This document shows, one piece after another, positions 53,285 to 62,446 of a stretch of DNA of 64,000 nucleotides. Each line of letters opens with the position of its first letter. Position 1 is the first letter of the stretch. The notes below the pieces were generated by a model. That model saw nothing but the letters and a program-made list of their open reading frames with translations, made no database searches and was not told the DNA's origin. This stretch comes from a bacterium (GTDB taxonomy: Bacteria > Elusimicrobiota > Elusimicrobia > UBA1565 > UBA9628). Location of the stretch: NCBI GenBank assembly GCA_021822495.1, contig JAKAQO010000003.1:1-64000 (forward strand), read 5' to 3'. A program made the translations under genes and the position numbers.

Positions 53285-54594
53285 GGGCGAGGCGACGGCG
53301 CGGGATTTTTGACCGCCGGAATAGAAGCGGGGTCAAACCCCGACAAAGCTTCTTCTTTCATGCGCTCGGCGAGCAAATTCCAGCTGACAAAATGCCCGCC
53401 CGCCGTCGGTCCTCCGGTCTCGGGATTATAATTTTCGTTCATCCCCCCGCTGTTTTTAAAGTCTCGGATGAGAAAGACCTCCGTTTCTTTGGCCAAATCA
53501 AGAGCCTCTTTTTTATAACCGTAGTTTAAAAGGCCGTGCATCATCAAGTAATTGGAGAGAACCCACACCGGACCCCGCCAATACCCCGCGCGCGGGTCAT
53601 AGAGAACTTCGGTCTTAGACAAACTCCGAATTCCATTAGGAGACCAAAATTCGGCCGGGTTGAGCAGATGTTTACGAATCATTTTTCGCGCCTGTTCGGA
53701 AGTCGCGATTTTCGTCCAGAGCGGGATAAAATTGGTCCAGGTTTTAATCTTGATAAATTTTCCCGTTCGGGAATCTATATTCCAGTAACTCTCGTCTTTC
53801 TCGGACCACATGCGCTTGCGGATGAGTTTTTTGAGCGCCGCCGCCTTGGAAAGATAAAGAGAAACGTCATTTTCTCGATTTAATTTGCTCGCCAGAAACG
53901 CCATCGCTAAGTATTCGCGGTAAATATAGCATTGGAGGTCAACGCCTTCGGTGATTTGGCTCGGGCGATTAGAAACCGCAGGGTTATTGTCAATACCGCT
54001 TTCGACCCCGTTATACCAAATAAAAAGACCGTCCGGGGCACGGCGATTATTTTCCCAGAAAGAAAGCATATCTTTGAGTTTATGGTAATAGGAACGCCTG
54101 GGAGCCGCATCCGGACGTTCAAAAATTTGAAGTTTCCGGTAACGCGGGTTTGAGGAGGGCGGAGTATCGGAATCTTTGAGCCAATTAAAATCCCCAGATT
54201 CCAGGGAAGCGAGAACGGCCGCCTGGGCCATGAAGGGCTTACACATTTCAGGAAGGGCCCACAAAGCTTCCGGCGCTATTTCCCGGGGAGCATAGCCCGT
54301 CCAATTGGCGAATTCATCCACAAAAGACAAAAAATCCTTGACCGAGCCGATCGCCGGGCGAGAGACGTGATCATAGCTGAGAGCGACCGCCATAAAGTAC
54401 ATATCCCAATCGAAAAGTTGAAAATAAGGGCCATAAGGAACGATGTATTGGTGCTTTAAAATCCCGCGCGGACTTTTGACAATCTCATTTTTAACCTGGT
54501 ACTTTTCGAAAAAGAATTTTAAGTCCTGGGCCTTCTGAGTCGCGCCCCAAGAAGGCGAGGCGAGAAGAAACAAAGAGACAATTATCTTTTCCAT
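53281..54594 (-). CDS. Exported trehalase-like glycoside hydrolase (GH37/GH63 clan)
   Basis: 437 residues with a signal peptide (about 1-18, SWGA). The alpha/alpha-barrel catalytic pattern is present: FDWDMYFMAVAL, WYNGVESGIDNNP (acid in the ESG-D segment), YWRGPVWVLSNYLMMHGLL and the end motif MNENYNPETG with the general base Glu. Similar modules occur in trehalases and in GH63-type alpha-glucosidases or mannosylglycerate hydrolases; substrate not determined. The C-terminus is a short Pro-rich tail. Overlaps gtrA by 4 bases and the thioredoxin-like gene by 13. Confidence 0.8.
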   Translation of the reverse strand: MEKIIVSLFLLASPSWGATQKAQDLKFFFEKYQVKNEIVKSPRGILKHQYIVPYGPYFQLFDWDMYFMAVALSYDHVSRPAIGSVKDFLSFVDEFANWTGYAPREIAPEALWALPEMCKPFMAQAAVLASLESGDFNWLKDSDTPPSSNPRYRKLQIFERPDAAPRRSYYHKLKDMLSFWENNRRAPDGLFIWYNGVESGIDNNPAVSNRPSQITEGVDLQCYIYREYLAMAFLASKLNRENDVSLYLSKAAALKKLIRKRMWSEKDESYWNIDSRTGKFIKIKTWTNFIPLWTKIATSEQARKMIRKHLLNPAEFWSPNGIRSLSKTEVLYDPRAGYWRGPVWVLSNYLMMHGLLNYGYKKEALDLAKETEVFLIRDFKNSGGMNENYNPETGGPTAGGHFVSWNLLAERMKEEALSGFDPASIPAVKNPAPSPRP

Positions 54595-55109
54595 TTAATC
54601 GTGCATCCAATGGCGTGAGTTTCCGGCAAACGAAGAGGCTTACCCGCCGACAAATCATCTAGCGCGTCCCTCAGATAGCGTTTTTGAACTAAAGCGGAAT
54701 TCTCCCAGTTGTCGTCAATTTTTCCAGTATAGGTTAATTTCCGTTCAGAATCAAAAACAAATAGATGCGGAGTATGCGTCGCGTGGTAAGCCTGAGCGAC
54801 TGTTTGCTCCCGGTCATGTAGATACGGGAAATTAAATCCTTTTCCTTGGGAACGCTTGACCATTTCCTCAAATGAATCCTCCGGATAACCAACGGAATCG
54901 TTGGAATTAATGGCGACGATTTGAACTTTTCTATTTTGATAATCCCGCTGAATTTCAATCATGCGGTCCTCATAGGCCTTGACATAGGGGCAATGGTTGC
55001 AGGAAAAAATGATGACCAAAACCTTGGCCTCGGAAAAAGAAGACAAGGAATAATTTTTTTCGTCTACCCCCTTAAGCACAAAATCTGCGGCTTTTTCTCC
55101 TAATTTCAT
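54582..55109 (-). CDS. Thioredoxin-fold AhpC/TSA-like protein
   Basis: 175 residues, no signal peptide. The fold starts MKLGEKAADFVLKGVDEK, with redox motif CNHCPY (about residues 36-41), the cis-Pro region THTPHLFVFD and a final conserved Cys in AIGCTIKW. The CNHCP group is often annotated as thioredoxin-family or peroxiredoxin-like; the electron partner is unknown. A strong AGGAGG lies just before the ATG. Confidence 0.85.
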   Translation of the reverse strand: MKLGEKAADFVLKGVDEKNYSLSSFSEAKVLVIIFSCNHCPYVKAYEDRMIEIQRDYQNRKVQIVAINSNDSVGYPEDSFEEMVKRSQGKGFNFPYLHDREQTVAQAYHATHTPHLFVFDSERKLTYTGKIDDNWENSALVQKRYLRDALDDLSAGKPLRLPETHAIGCTIKWKR

Positions 55110-55118
55110 TGAAACCTC

Positions 55119-55484
55119 CTATCTTGCGGGCGTAATATCCTGAAAAGTAATGGCGGCCCCCATCAAACGAGACTGGGCATCCCGAAGAACCATGGTCCCG
55201 TATCCGATCAAATGCCGGCGATTTCCGTGAAGCCAGCTGATCTCGCTCCGCTTAATGGGATTGCGAGTAGCCAAGGTATCCAATAAAATTTTTGCGAAGT
55301 CCGGCGCGCCCATTAAAACTTGATCCACAGACAAATCCAAATTCAACCCCTCCGGAAGGTCCAGAATTCGACGAGCCGCCGGATTTAAAATCATGATGCG
55401 TTTGGTTTCGTCAATCGCGATAAAACCGCCCGTCAAATTTTCGAGAATGGCCGACAAAAGCCTGGACTCATGACTTTCTTGCAT
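55119..55484 (-). CDS. Stand-alone PAS-domain protein
   Basis: 121 residues from the ATG at 55484, which has AAAGGAG upstream; a longer frame lies inside the amidase gene. The PAS fold is supported by LLSAILENLTGGFIAIDETKRIMILNPAARRILDL and the C-terminal MGAAITFQDITPAR. No kinase or output domain is attached. It may modulate a histidine kinase or sense a small ligand. It overlaps the amidase gene by 17 bases, an arrangement suggesting coupling. Confidence 0.8.
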   Translation of the reverse strand: MQESHESRLLSAILENLTGGFIAIDETKRIMILNPAARRILDLPEGLNLDLSVDQVLMGAPDFAKILLDTLATRNPIKRSEISWLHGNRRHLIGYGTMVLRDAQSRLMGAAITFQDITPAR

Positions 55485-57342
55485 GAAGTTTTCTCCTTTT
55501 ATGATAAGTCCGGCGTTTTTTTCGCTTGTGCCGATAAACGATTTTAGTCTTCGCTTTGGAATGCAAAACAGTCGCCGCCTTGACCGACTCTTGCCGCGGC
55601 GCATTAGGACGCAAGCGGTCAAAGAAAGAGCGAAGGCCGTTCACAATCGCCTTGGCAATTTTATTTTGAAAAAACGGAGTCAAAAGATCCGCTTCCTGAG
55701 CCGGATCGCTTAAATAAGCTGATTCCGTTAAAATAGCCGGCATTTCCGTCATCCTCAAGACCAGATAATTCCCATAACGCGTTCCCTCATTGGGCAAGGT
55801 CAAATATTTTTGATACTTCTTTTCAACATCTCGAGCCAAAGTTAAACTTTGAGGAAGATAATAAAATATCGAAAACCCGTGTTCCGACTTAAACGGATTC
55901 TCTCCCGGGGAAAGGGTATTATTGTGAACGCTGACAAAAACATCCGCCCGGCTTTCCCATGCGAGCTTTGGGCGCTCGGCAAGACCGACCTCTTCGGTAT
56001 CAGTCTGATGGCTTAAAATGACTTTAGCCCCGTCTTTTTCCAAAATTTTCGCGGCGCGTTGGGCAATGGCGAGATTGACTTCCATTTCCTGCGTTCCCAG
56101 CCCTCCAATCGCTCCGGGCGCCGACGGCATGTGCCCCGGATCTAAAAAAATTGTGCGTCCCTTAAGAGAGTTAGAAGAAGCAACCCGCGGAGGCCGTCTC
56201 ATTTCAATCAGGAGAGAATTTCCTTCAAAAGAAGCGTGGTATCCCCACAAATGCTTTCCGCGCCTTAAATGAAGGGTCAGTTCAACCACGTCTTTTGATC
56301 GCTGCCGAATTCGAGCTTGACGGATAAACGAATCATCCTGATAGACAATCCAATTGGTATGTATATGCGCGTTATAGACTAAAACTTTTAAACGCGTCAA
56401 ATCCGAGGACTCTTCCGTTTGAAAGGGAACTTTCTCAGACATCACAAGAAGCGCTTTCGCTCCGTCGGTAGAACTTTTAATAATCACGCTCCCAGTTTCG
56501 GAGGAAGGAAGAGAAGAATTGACAGGAAGTAAATTGAGATGGCGAGTTTCCACCCATCCCGCCAGATTTTCGCTCAGTGGAATATAACTCCACGAACCAA
56601 TAGATTTTTCGACTTCCACCCTAGTTCCCGGCAAGAGGGTAAACATTTCTCCCGCCTCCGGCAAAGACTTCATCATCACGGGATATTGACTCTTCACAAG
56701 AGCCGTTCTATCAATCCCTTTATGAAAAGAAACCTTCGCCTTCGTGTAAATTTTTCGGCCGCTCAAATAAAGTTCGATGGAAGAAGGTTTGAGAGAATCC
56801 TTCTCTGAAACCATGTAAAAACCCTGATAAAGGCCCAAGGACGGGTCATATTCGAGCATCTTCATCCAGGAATGATGCGGGATTTTAAACCAGGCCTTTC
56901 CGCCGGGGCTTCCTTTAAACGCGACGCGCAAAATATCTCTGGAACGCAAGGATTCATTTGTTGCGGGCGCAACGCTTGCGGCATCAATGGCGATAGGGCG
57001 TTTCGGCATCGGCGCAGGGGACGGCTCAATTATGATATTACGGTCATAACTGTAATTGGTATTTCCAACACTTAAGGTTGCGTGAAAAGTAAAGGTCCCG
57101 GTGTTAACCGGAAGCCAGGCGATAAAAGCGCCCGTTTTATAAACAGAAACGCTCGATCCGTTAATCTCAAAACGACCTTTCGGATTTGAGACAGATCCCA
57201 AGACAAACTGGTGAGAAGTAAAGGCGAAAGAATCATTTTCATGAGGAAAAACAATCATGATTGGAGCCGTAGACTGCCGCAAAGAAACGCTGGGTTGTGA
57301 AAACGCCGGAAGCGACAAGAATAAAAACAGAAAAAATATCAT
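55468..57342 (-). CDS. N-acetylmuramoyl-L-alanine amidase (Amidase_3), multi-domain
   Basis: 624 residues with a signal peptide (about 1-15). N-terminal beta-rich domains include an SH3-like segment (PGTRVEVEKSIGSWSYIPL...GWVETRHL, about 230-265) and an AMIN-like region. The catalytic domain (about 395-590) has zinc ligands in LDPGHMPSAPG (His), QEMEVN (Glu) and VSVHNN (His), plus the catalytic Glu in LTESAYLSD. A basic C-terminal tail (YRHKRKKRRTYHKRRK) ends the protein, similar to the basic tail of the transglycosylase at 10436. Cuts the amide between MurNAc and L-Ala in peptidoglycan. Confidence 0.9.
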   Translation of the reverse strand: MIFFLFLFLSLPAFSQPSVSLRQSTAPIMIVFPHENDSFAFTSHQFVLGSVSNPKGRFEINGSSVSVYKTGAFIAWLPVNTGTFTFHATLSVGNTNYSYDRNIIIEPSPAPMPKRPIAIDAASVAPATNESLRSRDILRVAFKGSPGGKAWFKIPHHSWMKMLEYDPSLGLYQGFYMVSEKDSLKPSSIELYLSGRKIYTKAKVSFHKGIDRTALVKSQYPVMMKSLPEAGEMFTLLPGTRVEVEKSIGSWSYIPLSENLAGWVETRHLNLLPVNSSLPSSETGSVIIKSSTDGAKALLVMSEKVPFQTEESSDLTRLKVLVYNAHIHTNWIVYQDDSFIRQARIRQRSKDVVELTLHLRRGKHLWGYHASFEGNSLLIEMRRPPRVASSNSLKGRTIFLDPGHMPSAPGAIGGLGTQEMEVNLAIAQRAAKILEKDGAKVILSHQTDTEEVGLAERPKLAWESRADVFVSVHNNTLSPGENPFKSEHGFSIFYYLPQSLTLARDVEKKYQKYLTLPNEGTRYGNYLVLRMTEMPAILTESAYLSDPAQEADLLTPFFQNKIAKAIVNGLRSFFDRLRPNAPRQESVKAATVLHSKAKTKIVYRHKRKKRRTYHKRRKLHARKS

Positions 57343-57362
57343 GGGTCTATTTTACTATTAAT

Positions 57363-58541
57363 CTAATTTTCAAAAGCGTGAAAAACAAACCCGCTTGAAA
57401 CCTTGGGATAAAAATAAGTGGATTTTGGAGGCAAAAGCCCCAAGGCCTGGGCGGCTTGTCTAACCTCCGACACAGAAAACGCTTTAACTAAAATTGCCGC
57501 TCCCCCTAAAGAATCCGCCATTTTTTTGGCCTCAAAAGCGTCATACGTATAGCGCAATTCCTGAGGAGAAATTCCTGACAGAATATTTTGATTGAGCCAC
57601 TCAAGAGTCAAACGGCTCTTATAGCCGCTTTGGTTTTTAGGCAAGGCTAAAACACAATTTCTATTTTCATAAATTCCAAAGGCATAAGGATTAACCTCTT
57701 TCTTAAGCGAACGCTCAAGAGAAGACAAACTGCCCTCTTTTTTTAATTCACAGGAAGTTTTGACTTGATCTAAAATTTTTTGAGGCAAAACGCGGTGAGT
57801 GGGCAAGACCAAAAGCCCGGGGTCGTCTTCCGCGCAAAGATACGCGAGAATTTTCCCCGCTTCGGAGTTTCCGTTGTTCTTAAAATAATCGCAGGCCGCG
57901 CCAAGGCGGTGATGGCCGTCCGCCACAAAAAGCGTCAGCTTTTTCAATGCCTGTTGAATTTCCGCAATTTGAAGAGGCTCATTAATTCGCCATAAGCGGC
58001 AATCAGTATGAGGGAAAACAGAAAGACGCCCTTTTTGGAATTTTCTTTTTCTAATTAATCGCCTTATGAGGTTTTCAATGCCCCCCTTGATATCTGGATA
58101 AACGGTAAAAATGGGACTTAGGTTTGCCTTGACCATTTGAAGGACTTTTAAGCGATCAGCTCGGGGGAGGGGAAGAGTTTTTTCATGTGGAATAATTTGG
58201 GAAAGGTTTTTGGGACTTAAACTGACCAAAGCCAGAAAACCTAGGCGGCGGAAATTTCTCTTTCCGTAGCGAAAACGCTCTTCCAAAATATAAATGGCGG
58301 AAGAGTCGTCTTGAATGATAGTTCCATTGCCTCTCCATGATTCCCAAAGCCTGGCCGCCTCCCGATATCCATCTTTTTTTACTCCCGCGGATAAGTCCAA
58401 ATGAATGGAATTAAATTTTTTAGCGCGCAAAATTTTTTCTTCTCGCGCGCCAATGGCGTCATAGGGCGGACACAAGACCGCGCTTAAGGAAACCTGTTGG
58501 GGGTTAAAATGAAGCCCCTGAAACGGAAAAATATCGGGCAT
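57363..58541 (-). CDS. DUF1015-family protein (SerK-related)
   Basis: 392 residues. The DUF1015 signature includes VLCPPYDAIG near the N-terminus, FALVSLS-like strand, HEKTLPLPRADRL, FVADGHHRLGAA (about residues 215-226) and the C-terminal YTYDAFEAKKMADSL. A relative in archaea, SerK, phosphorylates free serine using ADP or ATP; whether this protein does so is not shown. The ATG has a TTGACA-N18-GATGAT promoter eight bases upstream. Confidence 0.85.
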   Translation of the reverse strand: MPDIFPFQGLHFNPQQVSLSAVLCPPYDAIGAREEKILRAKKFNSIHLDLSAGVKKDGYREAARLWESWRGNGTIIQDDSSAIYILEERFRYGKRNFRRLGFLALVSLSPKNLSQIIPHEKTLPLPRADRLKVLQMVKANLSPIFTVYPDIKGGIENLIRRLIRKRKFQKGRLSVFPHTDCRLWRINEPLQIAEIQQALKKLTLFVADGHHRLGAACDYFKNNGNSEAGKILAYLCAEDDPGLLVLPTHRVLPQKILDQVKTSCELKKEGSLSSLERSLKKEVNPYAFGIYENRNCVLALPKNQSGYKSRLTLEWLNQNILSGISPQELRYTYDAFEAKKMADSLGGAAILVKAFSVSEVRQAAQALGLLPPKSTYFYPKVSSGFVFHAFEN

Positions 58542-58549
58542 GGTAATCC

Positions 58550-58579
58550 ATCATCGCCGATTTAAGCCCCCACTGTCAA
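58550..58579 (-). promoter_or_regulatory. Promoter of the DUF1015 gene
   Basis: On the minus strand TTGACA (58574-58579), an 18-base spacer, then GATGAT (58550-58555), eight bases before the ATG at 58541. The -35 is perfect but the -10 is weak. Confidence 0.4.
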
Positions 58580-58600
58580 GAAGGCAGACTCAATCCAAGA

Positions 58601-59680
58601 TTAATTTAAAGTCCGCGAGAAACGCCGGACCGCAAGCGTTGTCACCGCCGTTCCAATCAAGGCAATTTTGGATAGATTTCCCCAGAAGACATAAGGATTT
58701 CCGCCTTTAAGCATGATATTGATGAGCATCGTGATAAAATAGCGCAAAGGATTGATGTAGCTAATCCACGCGATGACCTTGGGGATATTGTCCAAGGGAA
58801 AGCCAATTCCGGAAAGCTGCATCTGAAGAAAAAGAATGATGAAGCCGATGACCATCGTTCCCTGCTGTGTGGGGGCCAAGGTGAAAACCCAAAAACCTAC
58901 TTCGACCATTGTCGTAATAAAAACAAAGCCTCCCAAAAATAACATCCATAAAGGCCCGCGCTCGGGAACACCAAAGCCGAAAACTCCTCCCGCGACGCAT
59001 AAGAAGAAAATAACCATCGTGATCACGATAAACGGAATAGTTTTTCCAAAAATGATTTCTCGTTTTTTAACAGGGGCCATCAAAAGCATTTCCATGGTTC
59101 CAAAATCGGTCTCGCGCGCAAAGGACATACTGCTTAAAGGTACCGCCACCAGACATAAAATCATCCCGATGATGGATGGAACCATGAAATAGGGAGTTTT
59201 AATTTCCGGGTTATACAAGGTTTTGACGGAAAAGCTGAAAATGGGCCTGGGAACATGGGAAACTTCGGCAATAATCGAAGAAAGATAACCTTCAATGTTC
59301 CTGGCGCGTGCGCCGTCGGAGGCGTCAATTAAGGCCTGTAGCCTTCCGTTTTTTTGCGCGATTGATTTTTGAAGGCCTTCCGGCGGCGCGATTAAAACGG
59401 CTTCCGCTTCACCGGATTTGACCCATTGATACGGATTATCCCCATGAACTTTCGCCGGCACAAACCATCCGGAAGAATGAGCCCGATCAATAATCTCTTC
59501 TAAAACCATGTCGGGTTTTCCAGAAACAGCCAGGCGAATATTTCTGGTTTCCGTGCGAATAATAATTCCAAAGGTAATCAATTGAATCGCCGGCAGGGGA
59601 ATCATAAAAATAAGCATTCGCGGATCCCGCAGATTTTGAGAGAATTCCTTCCGCAAAAATCCCCAAATGGCCTTGTTCAC
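58601..59680 (-). CDS. ABC-2 type permease (YbhR-like)
   Basis: 359 residues: one N-terminal membrane segment, a periplasmic domain (about 50-165), then five membrane segments, the ABC-2 pattern. MNKAIWGFLRKEFSQNLRDPRMLIFMIPLPAIQL is the usual cytoplasmic start. With the next permease it would form the channel of an efflux ABC system with two ATPase genes and a HlyD-type adaptor. The ATGA overlap with the preceding gene supports coupling. Substrate unknown; E. coli YbhFSR relatives have been linked to drug and cation export. Confidence 0.85.
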   Translation of the reverse strand: MNKAIWGFLRKEFSQNLRDPRMLIFMIPLPAIQLITFGIIIRTETRNIRLAVSGKPDMVLEEIIDRAHSSGWFVPAKVHGDNPYQWVKSGEAEAVLIAPPEGLQKSIAQKNGRLQALIDASDGARARNIEGYLSSIIAEVSHVPRPIFSFSVKTLYNPEIKTPYFMVPSIIGMILCLVAVPLSSMSFARETDFGTMEMLLMAPVKKREIIFGKTIPFIVITMVIFFLCVAGGVFGFGVPERGPLWMLFLGGFVFITTMVEVGFWVFTLAPTQQGTMVIGFIILFLQMQLSGIGFPLDNIPKVIAWISYINPLRYFITMLINIMLKGGNPYVFWGNLSKIALIGTAVTTLAVRRFSRTLN

Positions 59681-60801
59681 GGTTCGACGTCCTTTTTAAA
59701 ACTTTTAATGGAAATCATAACCGTAATCAGGGTCAAGACAATCAGGGCCAAAAACTCGGTTTTAAGATCTTTAAAACCGGCTCCTTTTAGAAACACCGGG
59801 CGCAAAATCTGCATGAACCAGCGAACGGAAAAAATTTCGGTTAAACGACGGAAAAAAGGAGTCATGTTTTGAATGGGGAAGATAAAGCCGGACATCAAAA
59901 GAGCGGGCAAAAGCCCTACATTCATTGCGGTCTGGACCGCCAACTGTTGTTGCCGGGTTAAAACCGATATGAGAAGTCCCTGAGCCAGCATTCCCGCAAG
60001 AAAAATGGCAGAAGAGATAAATAAAACCCAGTAACTTCCCCTCATTGGGACATGAAAAACCATGCGCGCCAAAATAAAAACCACCCAAACTTCGAACATT
60101 CCCAAAATGGCGTAGGGGGCGATTTTCCCAAAAATAATTTCGGAAGGACGAAGCGGGGTTGAAAGTAAAAGCTCCATGGAACCGTTTTCCCATTCGCGCG
60201 CAACCGTCATCGCAGTTAGCAGAGTCGCAACCAGCCCGTTAATGACGGCGATAAGACCGGGGACAAAAAACCAATAGTTGTTAAGTTCCGGATTAAAGAG
60301 ATATCGAGTCTTTAAGCGAATAGGCCATTTCCAATTTCCCCATTGGGAGTTGATTCGCTTGTTGGCGGCAAGCTCAACCCCCGAGAGATATCCGACGACA
60401 ATGCCGGAAGTGAGATTGTCCGCCCCGTCTAGGACAATCTGGGCTTGAGCGGGCTTTCCCCCCTCGATTCTTCGTCCGAAATGGGGATTAATGATTAAAA
60501 TAGCCTTGTCTTTTTCTTCATCCAGGCGTTTGAGCGGCCGAGCCGTCAATTTTAACTTTTGCGGATGGAAATAATCCGAACCATGAAAAACTTCAATGAG
60601 CTTTCGAGATACCGGCGTATTGTCTCCATCCATAATCCCAATATGAACGTCCCGAATGTCGAAATTAATGGTAAAGCCAAAAAAAATTAAAAATGCTATT
60701 GGAAGACCCAAGGCGAGAGACATGGTATAAGGATCCCGCATGAGATGGCTAAACTCTTTTCTGGCAATGGACCAAGCGCGGGAAACGCTGAACCCCATCA
60801 T
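59677..60801 (-). CDS. ABC-2 type permease (YbhS-like)
   Basis: 374 residues, same layout as the adjacent permease: ARKEFSHLMRDPYTMSLALGLPIAFLIFFG, periplasmic domain (about 48-180), five further membrane segments with the conserved TVAREWENGSMELLLSTPLRPSEIIFGK loop. It overlaps the downstream permease gene and the upstream ATPase gene by 4 bases each. Probably pairs with the YbhR-like subunit as a heterodimer. Confidence 0.87.
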   Translation of the reverse strand: MMGFSVSRAWSIARKEFSHLMRDPYTMSLALGLPIAFLIFFGFTINFDIRDVHIGIMDGDNTPVSRKLIEVFHGSDYFHPQKLKLTARPLKRLDEEKDKAILIINPHFGRRIEGGKPAQAQIVLDGADNLTSGIVVGYLSGVELAANKRINSQWGNWKWPIRLKTRYLFNPELNNYWFFVPGLIAVINGLVATLLTAMTVAREWENGSMELLLSTPLRPSEIIFGKIAPYAILGMFEVWVVFILARMVFHVPMRGSYWVLFISSAIFLAGMLAQGLLISVLTRQQQLAVQTAMNVGLLPALLMSGFIFPIQNMTPFFRRLTEIFSVRWFMQILRPVFLKGAGFKDLKTEFLALIVLTLITVMISIKSFKKDVEP

Positions 60802-61706
60802 ACTTGTGCCTCGACCATTTTTATGAAGACATCTTCCAATGACGGAGAAATAGCTCTCACCTTGATGCCCATCTCTTCAATGAAGCGATTCTCTTCCGTC
60901 CCTACTTTAAGCTCAAAATGCCAGCGCAGACCATGAGGAGTCAAATTGATAACCGCGGGATGGTCCGCCAGGCGTTTTTCCAAAGCCAGATCATTGTTAA
61001 CTTCCGCCTCATACAGGGACTGCGGAAATGCCGCGCCTTTGAGTCGTTCGGAAGAATCAAGCGCGACGATTTTTCCAGAACGCATGAGGCTGATGCGCCC
61101 GCAATGCTCGGCCTCATCCATATAATGCGTCGTGATAAAAACAGTTTTCCCCTCCAAGGAGACCTTACGAATTAAATCCCAAAACTTAACGCGCGCGGCA
61201 GGAGAGACTCCAGCGGTCGGCTCATCTAAAAACAATATCTCCGGTTCATGAAGCATCGAAATCGCCAGCGCCAGGCGCTGCTTGACTCCTCCGGAGAGAT
61301 TTCTCACCAGGGCTTTGGAAGAAGAATCAAACTCGATGTAATTAAACAGCTCCTTGGTCCTAGACGCGATCCGAGCATTTGTCATTTTTCTGAGGCTTCC
61401 GGCAAAGTAAATATTTTCAGTGACACTCAAATCATTATAAAGAGTAAATTTTTGGGACATATATCCCACGCGGGCCTTGATCGCGTCCATATCCCGCCTG
61501 GGATCGCAACCTGAAACAGAGATAATCCCCGCCGTTGGACGAATGAGCCCACAAAGAACGCGAATGGTGGTTGTCTTTCCGGCGCCATTAGCGCCAAGAA
61601 ACCCAAAAATTTCACCGCGCTTGACCGAAAAAGAAATATCGTTAACCGCCACGAAATTTCCAAAGCGAACGGTTAAATTCTGGACTTGCGCCGCGTATTC
61701 GTTCAT
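60798..61706 (-). CDS. ABC transporter ATP-binding protein (second half of YbhF-like)
   Basis: 302 residues. Walker A GANGAGKTT, signature LSGGVKQR, Walker B ILFLDEPTAGVSP and switch His in FITTHYMDEAE are all intact. The C-terminal about 90 residues form the extra alpha/beta domain seen in ABC-2 exporter ATPases. In E. coli YbhF the two ATPase modules are fused; here they are two genes overlapping by 4 bases. Energises the two ABC-2 permeases encoded downstream. Confidence 0.9.
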   Translation of the reverse strand: MNEYAAQVQNLTVRFGNFVAVNDISFSVKRGEIFGFLGANGAGKTTTIRVLCGLIRPTAGIISVSGCDPRRDMDAIKARVGYMSQKFTLYNDLSVTENIYFAGSLRKMTNARIASRTKELFNYIEFDSSSKALVRNLSGGVKQRLALAISMLHEPEILFLDEPTAGVSPAARVKFWDLIRKVSLEGKTVFITTHYMDEAEHCGRISLMRSGKIVALDSSERLKGAAFPQSLYEAEVNNDLALEKRLADHPAVINLTPHGLRWHFELKVGTEENRFIEEMGIKVRAISPSLEDVFIKMVEAQV

Positions 61707-62446
61707 GCCGCAGCCGCCCGCTTGAGAAAGAGGGCTTCAAAACTATCGACCCCTTCAAGCGTCAAAACCGAACGCGGCTCTCCCGAGGCGAGAATTTTTC
61801 CGTTTTCCATCAGGTGAACCTGCCCGCATCTCTCTGCCTCATCCATATAAGAAGTGCTGGCTAGGATCAAGATGGGACTGTGAGCCAGAAGGCGATAGAG
61901 TAAATTCCAAAATTCCCTGCGGCTAATTGGGTCAACCCCCGTGGTCGGTTCATCTAAAAGTAAAACCTCAGGTGAAGAAAGTAAGGCGCACATGAGTCCC
62001 AATTTTTTATACATCCCTCCTGAAAGTTTTCCGGCCGGACGCGATATAAATTCTTCCATCTCGGTGGCCTTGAGCAATTCCTGCCTGCGCGCTTGATAAT
62101 GCACACGTGGAATGGCATAGAGAACTCGGAAAAAATCTAAGTGTTCAGAAACTGAAAGATCAGGGTAGAGGCTCTGGGCCTGCGGCATGTAGGCGATATG
62201 CGGACGAACCTCCTTGAACGAAACCTGAACGCCCCTTCGTTTGAAAATGACCTCCCCTTGATTGGGTTTGAGCAGTCCCACCAAAGCCCTCATCAATGTA
62301 GTTTTTCCCGCGCCGTCAGGACCAATGAGACCATGAAGGGTAGCGGAAGACAAGACGCAGCTTGCCCCATTTAAAGCCTGATTGGGGCCCAGGCGTTTAG
62401 AAATTTCCCTGACTTCGATTGACACGCCTTGCGAATTAGGGTCCAA
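61703..62446 (-). CDS. ABC transporter ATP-binding protein (first half of YbhF-like)
   Basis: 247 residues. Walker A GPDGAGKTT, signature LSGGMYKK and Walker B VLLLDEPTTGVDP are present, but the H-loop reads STSYMDEAE: Ser replaces the switch His found in the partner. The site it contributes is therefore probably weak or degenerate, giving an asymmetric heterodimer with the 302-residue subunit. Overlaps the adaptor gene by 11 bases and the partner ATPase gene by 4. Confidence 0.9.
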   Translation of the reverse strand: MDPNSQGVSIEVREISKRLGPNQALNGASCVLSSATLHGLIGPDGAGKTTLMRALVGLLKPNQGEVIFKRRGVQVSFKEVRPHIAYMPQAQSLYPDLSVSEHLDFFRVLYAIPRVHYQARRQELLKATEMEEFISRPAGKLSGGMYKKLGLMCALLSSPEVLLLDEPTTGVDPISRREFWNLLYRLLAHSPILILASTSYMDEAERCGQVHLMENGKILASGEPRSVLTLEGVDSFEALFLKRAAAA

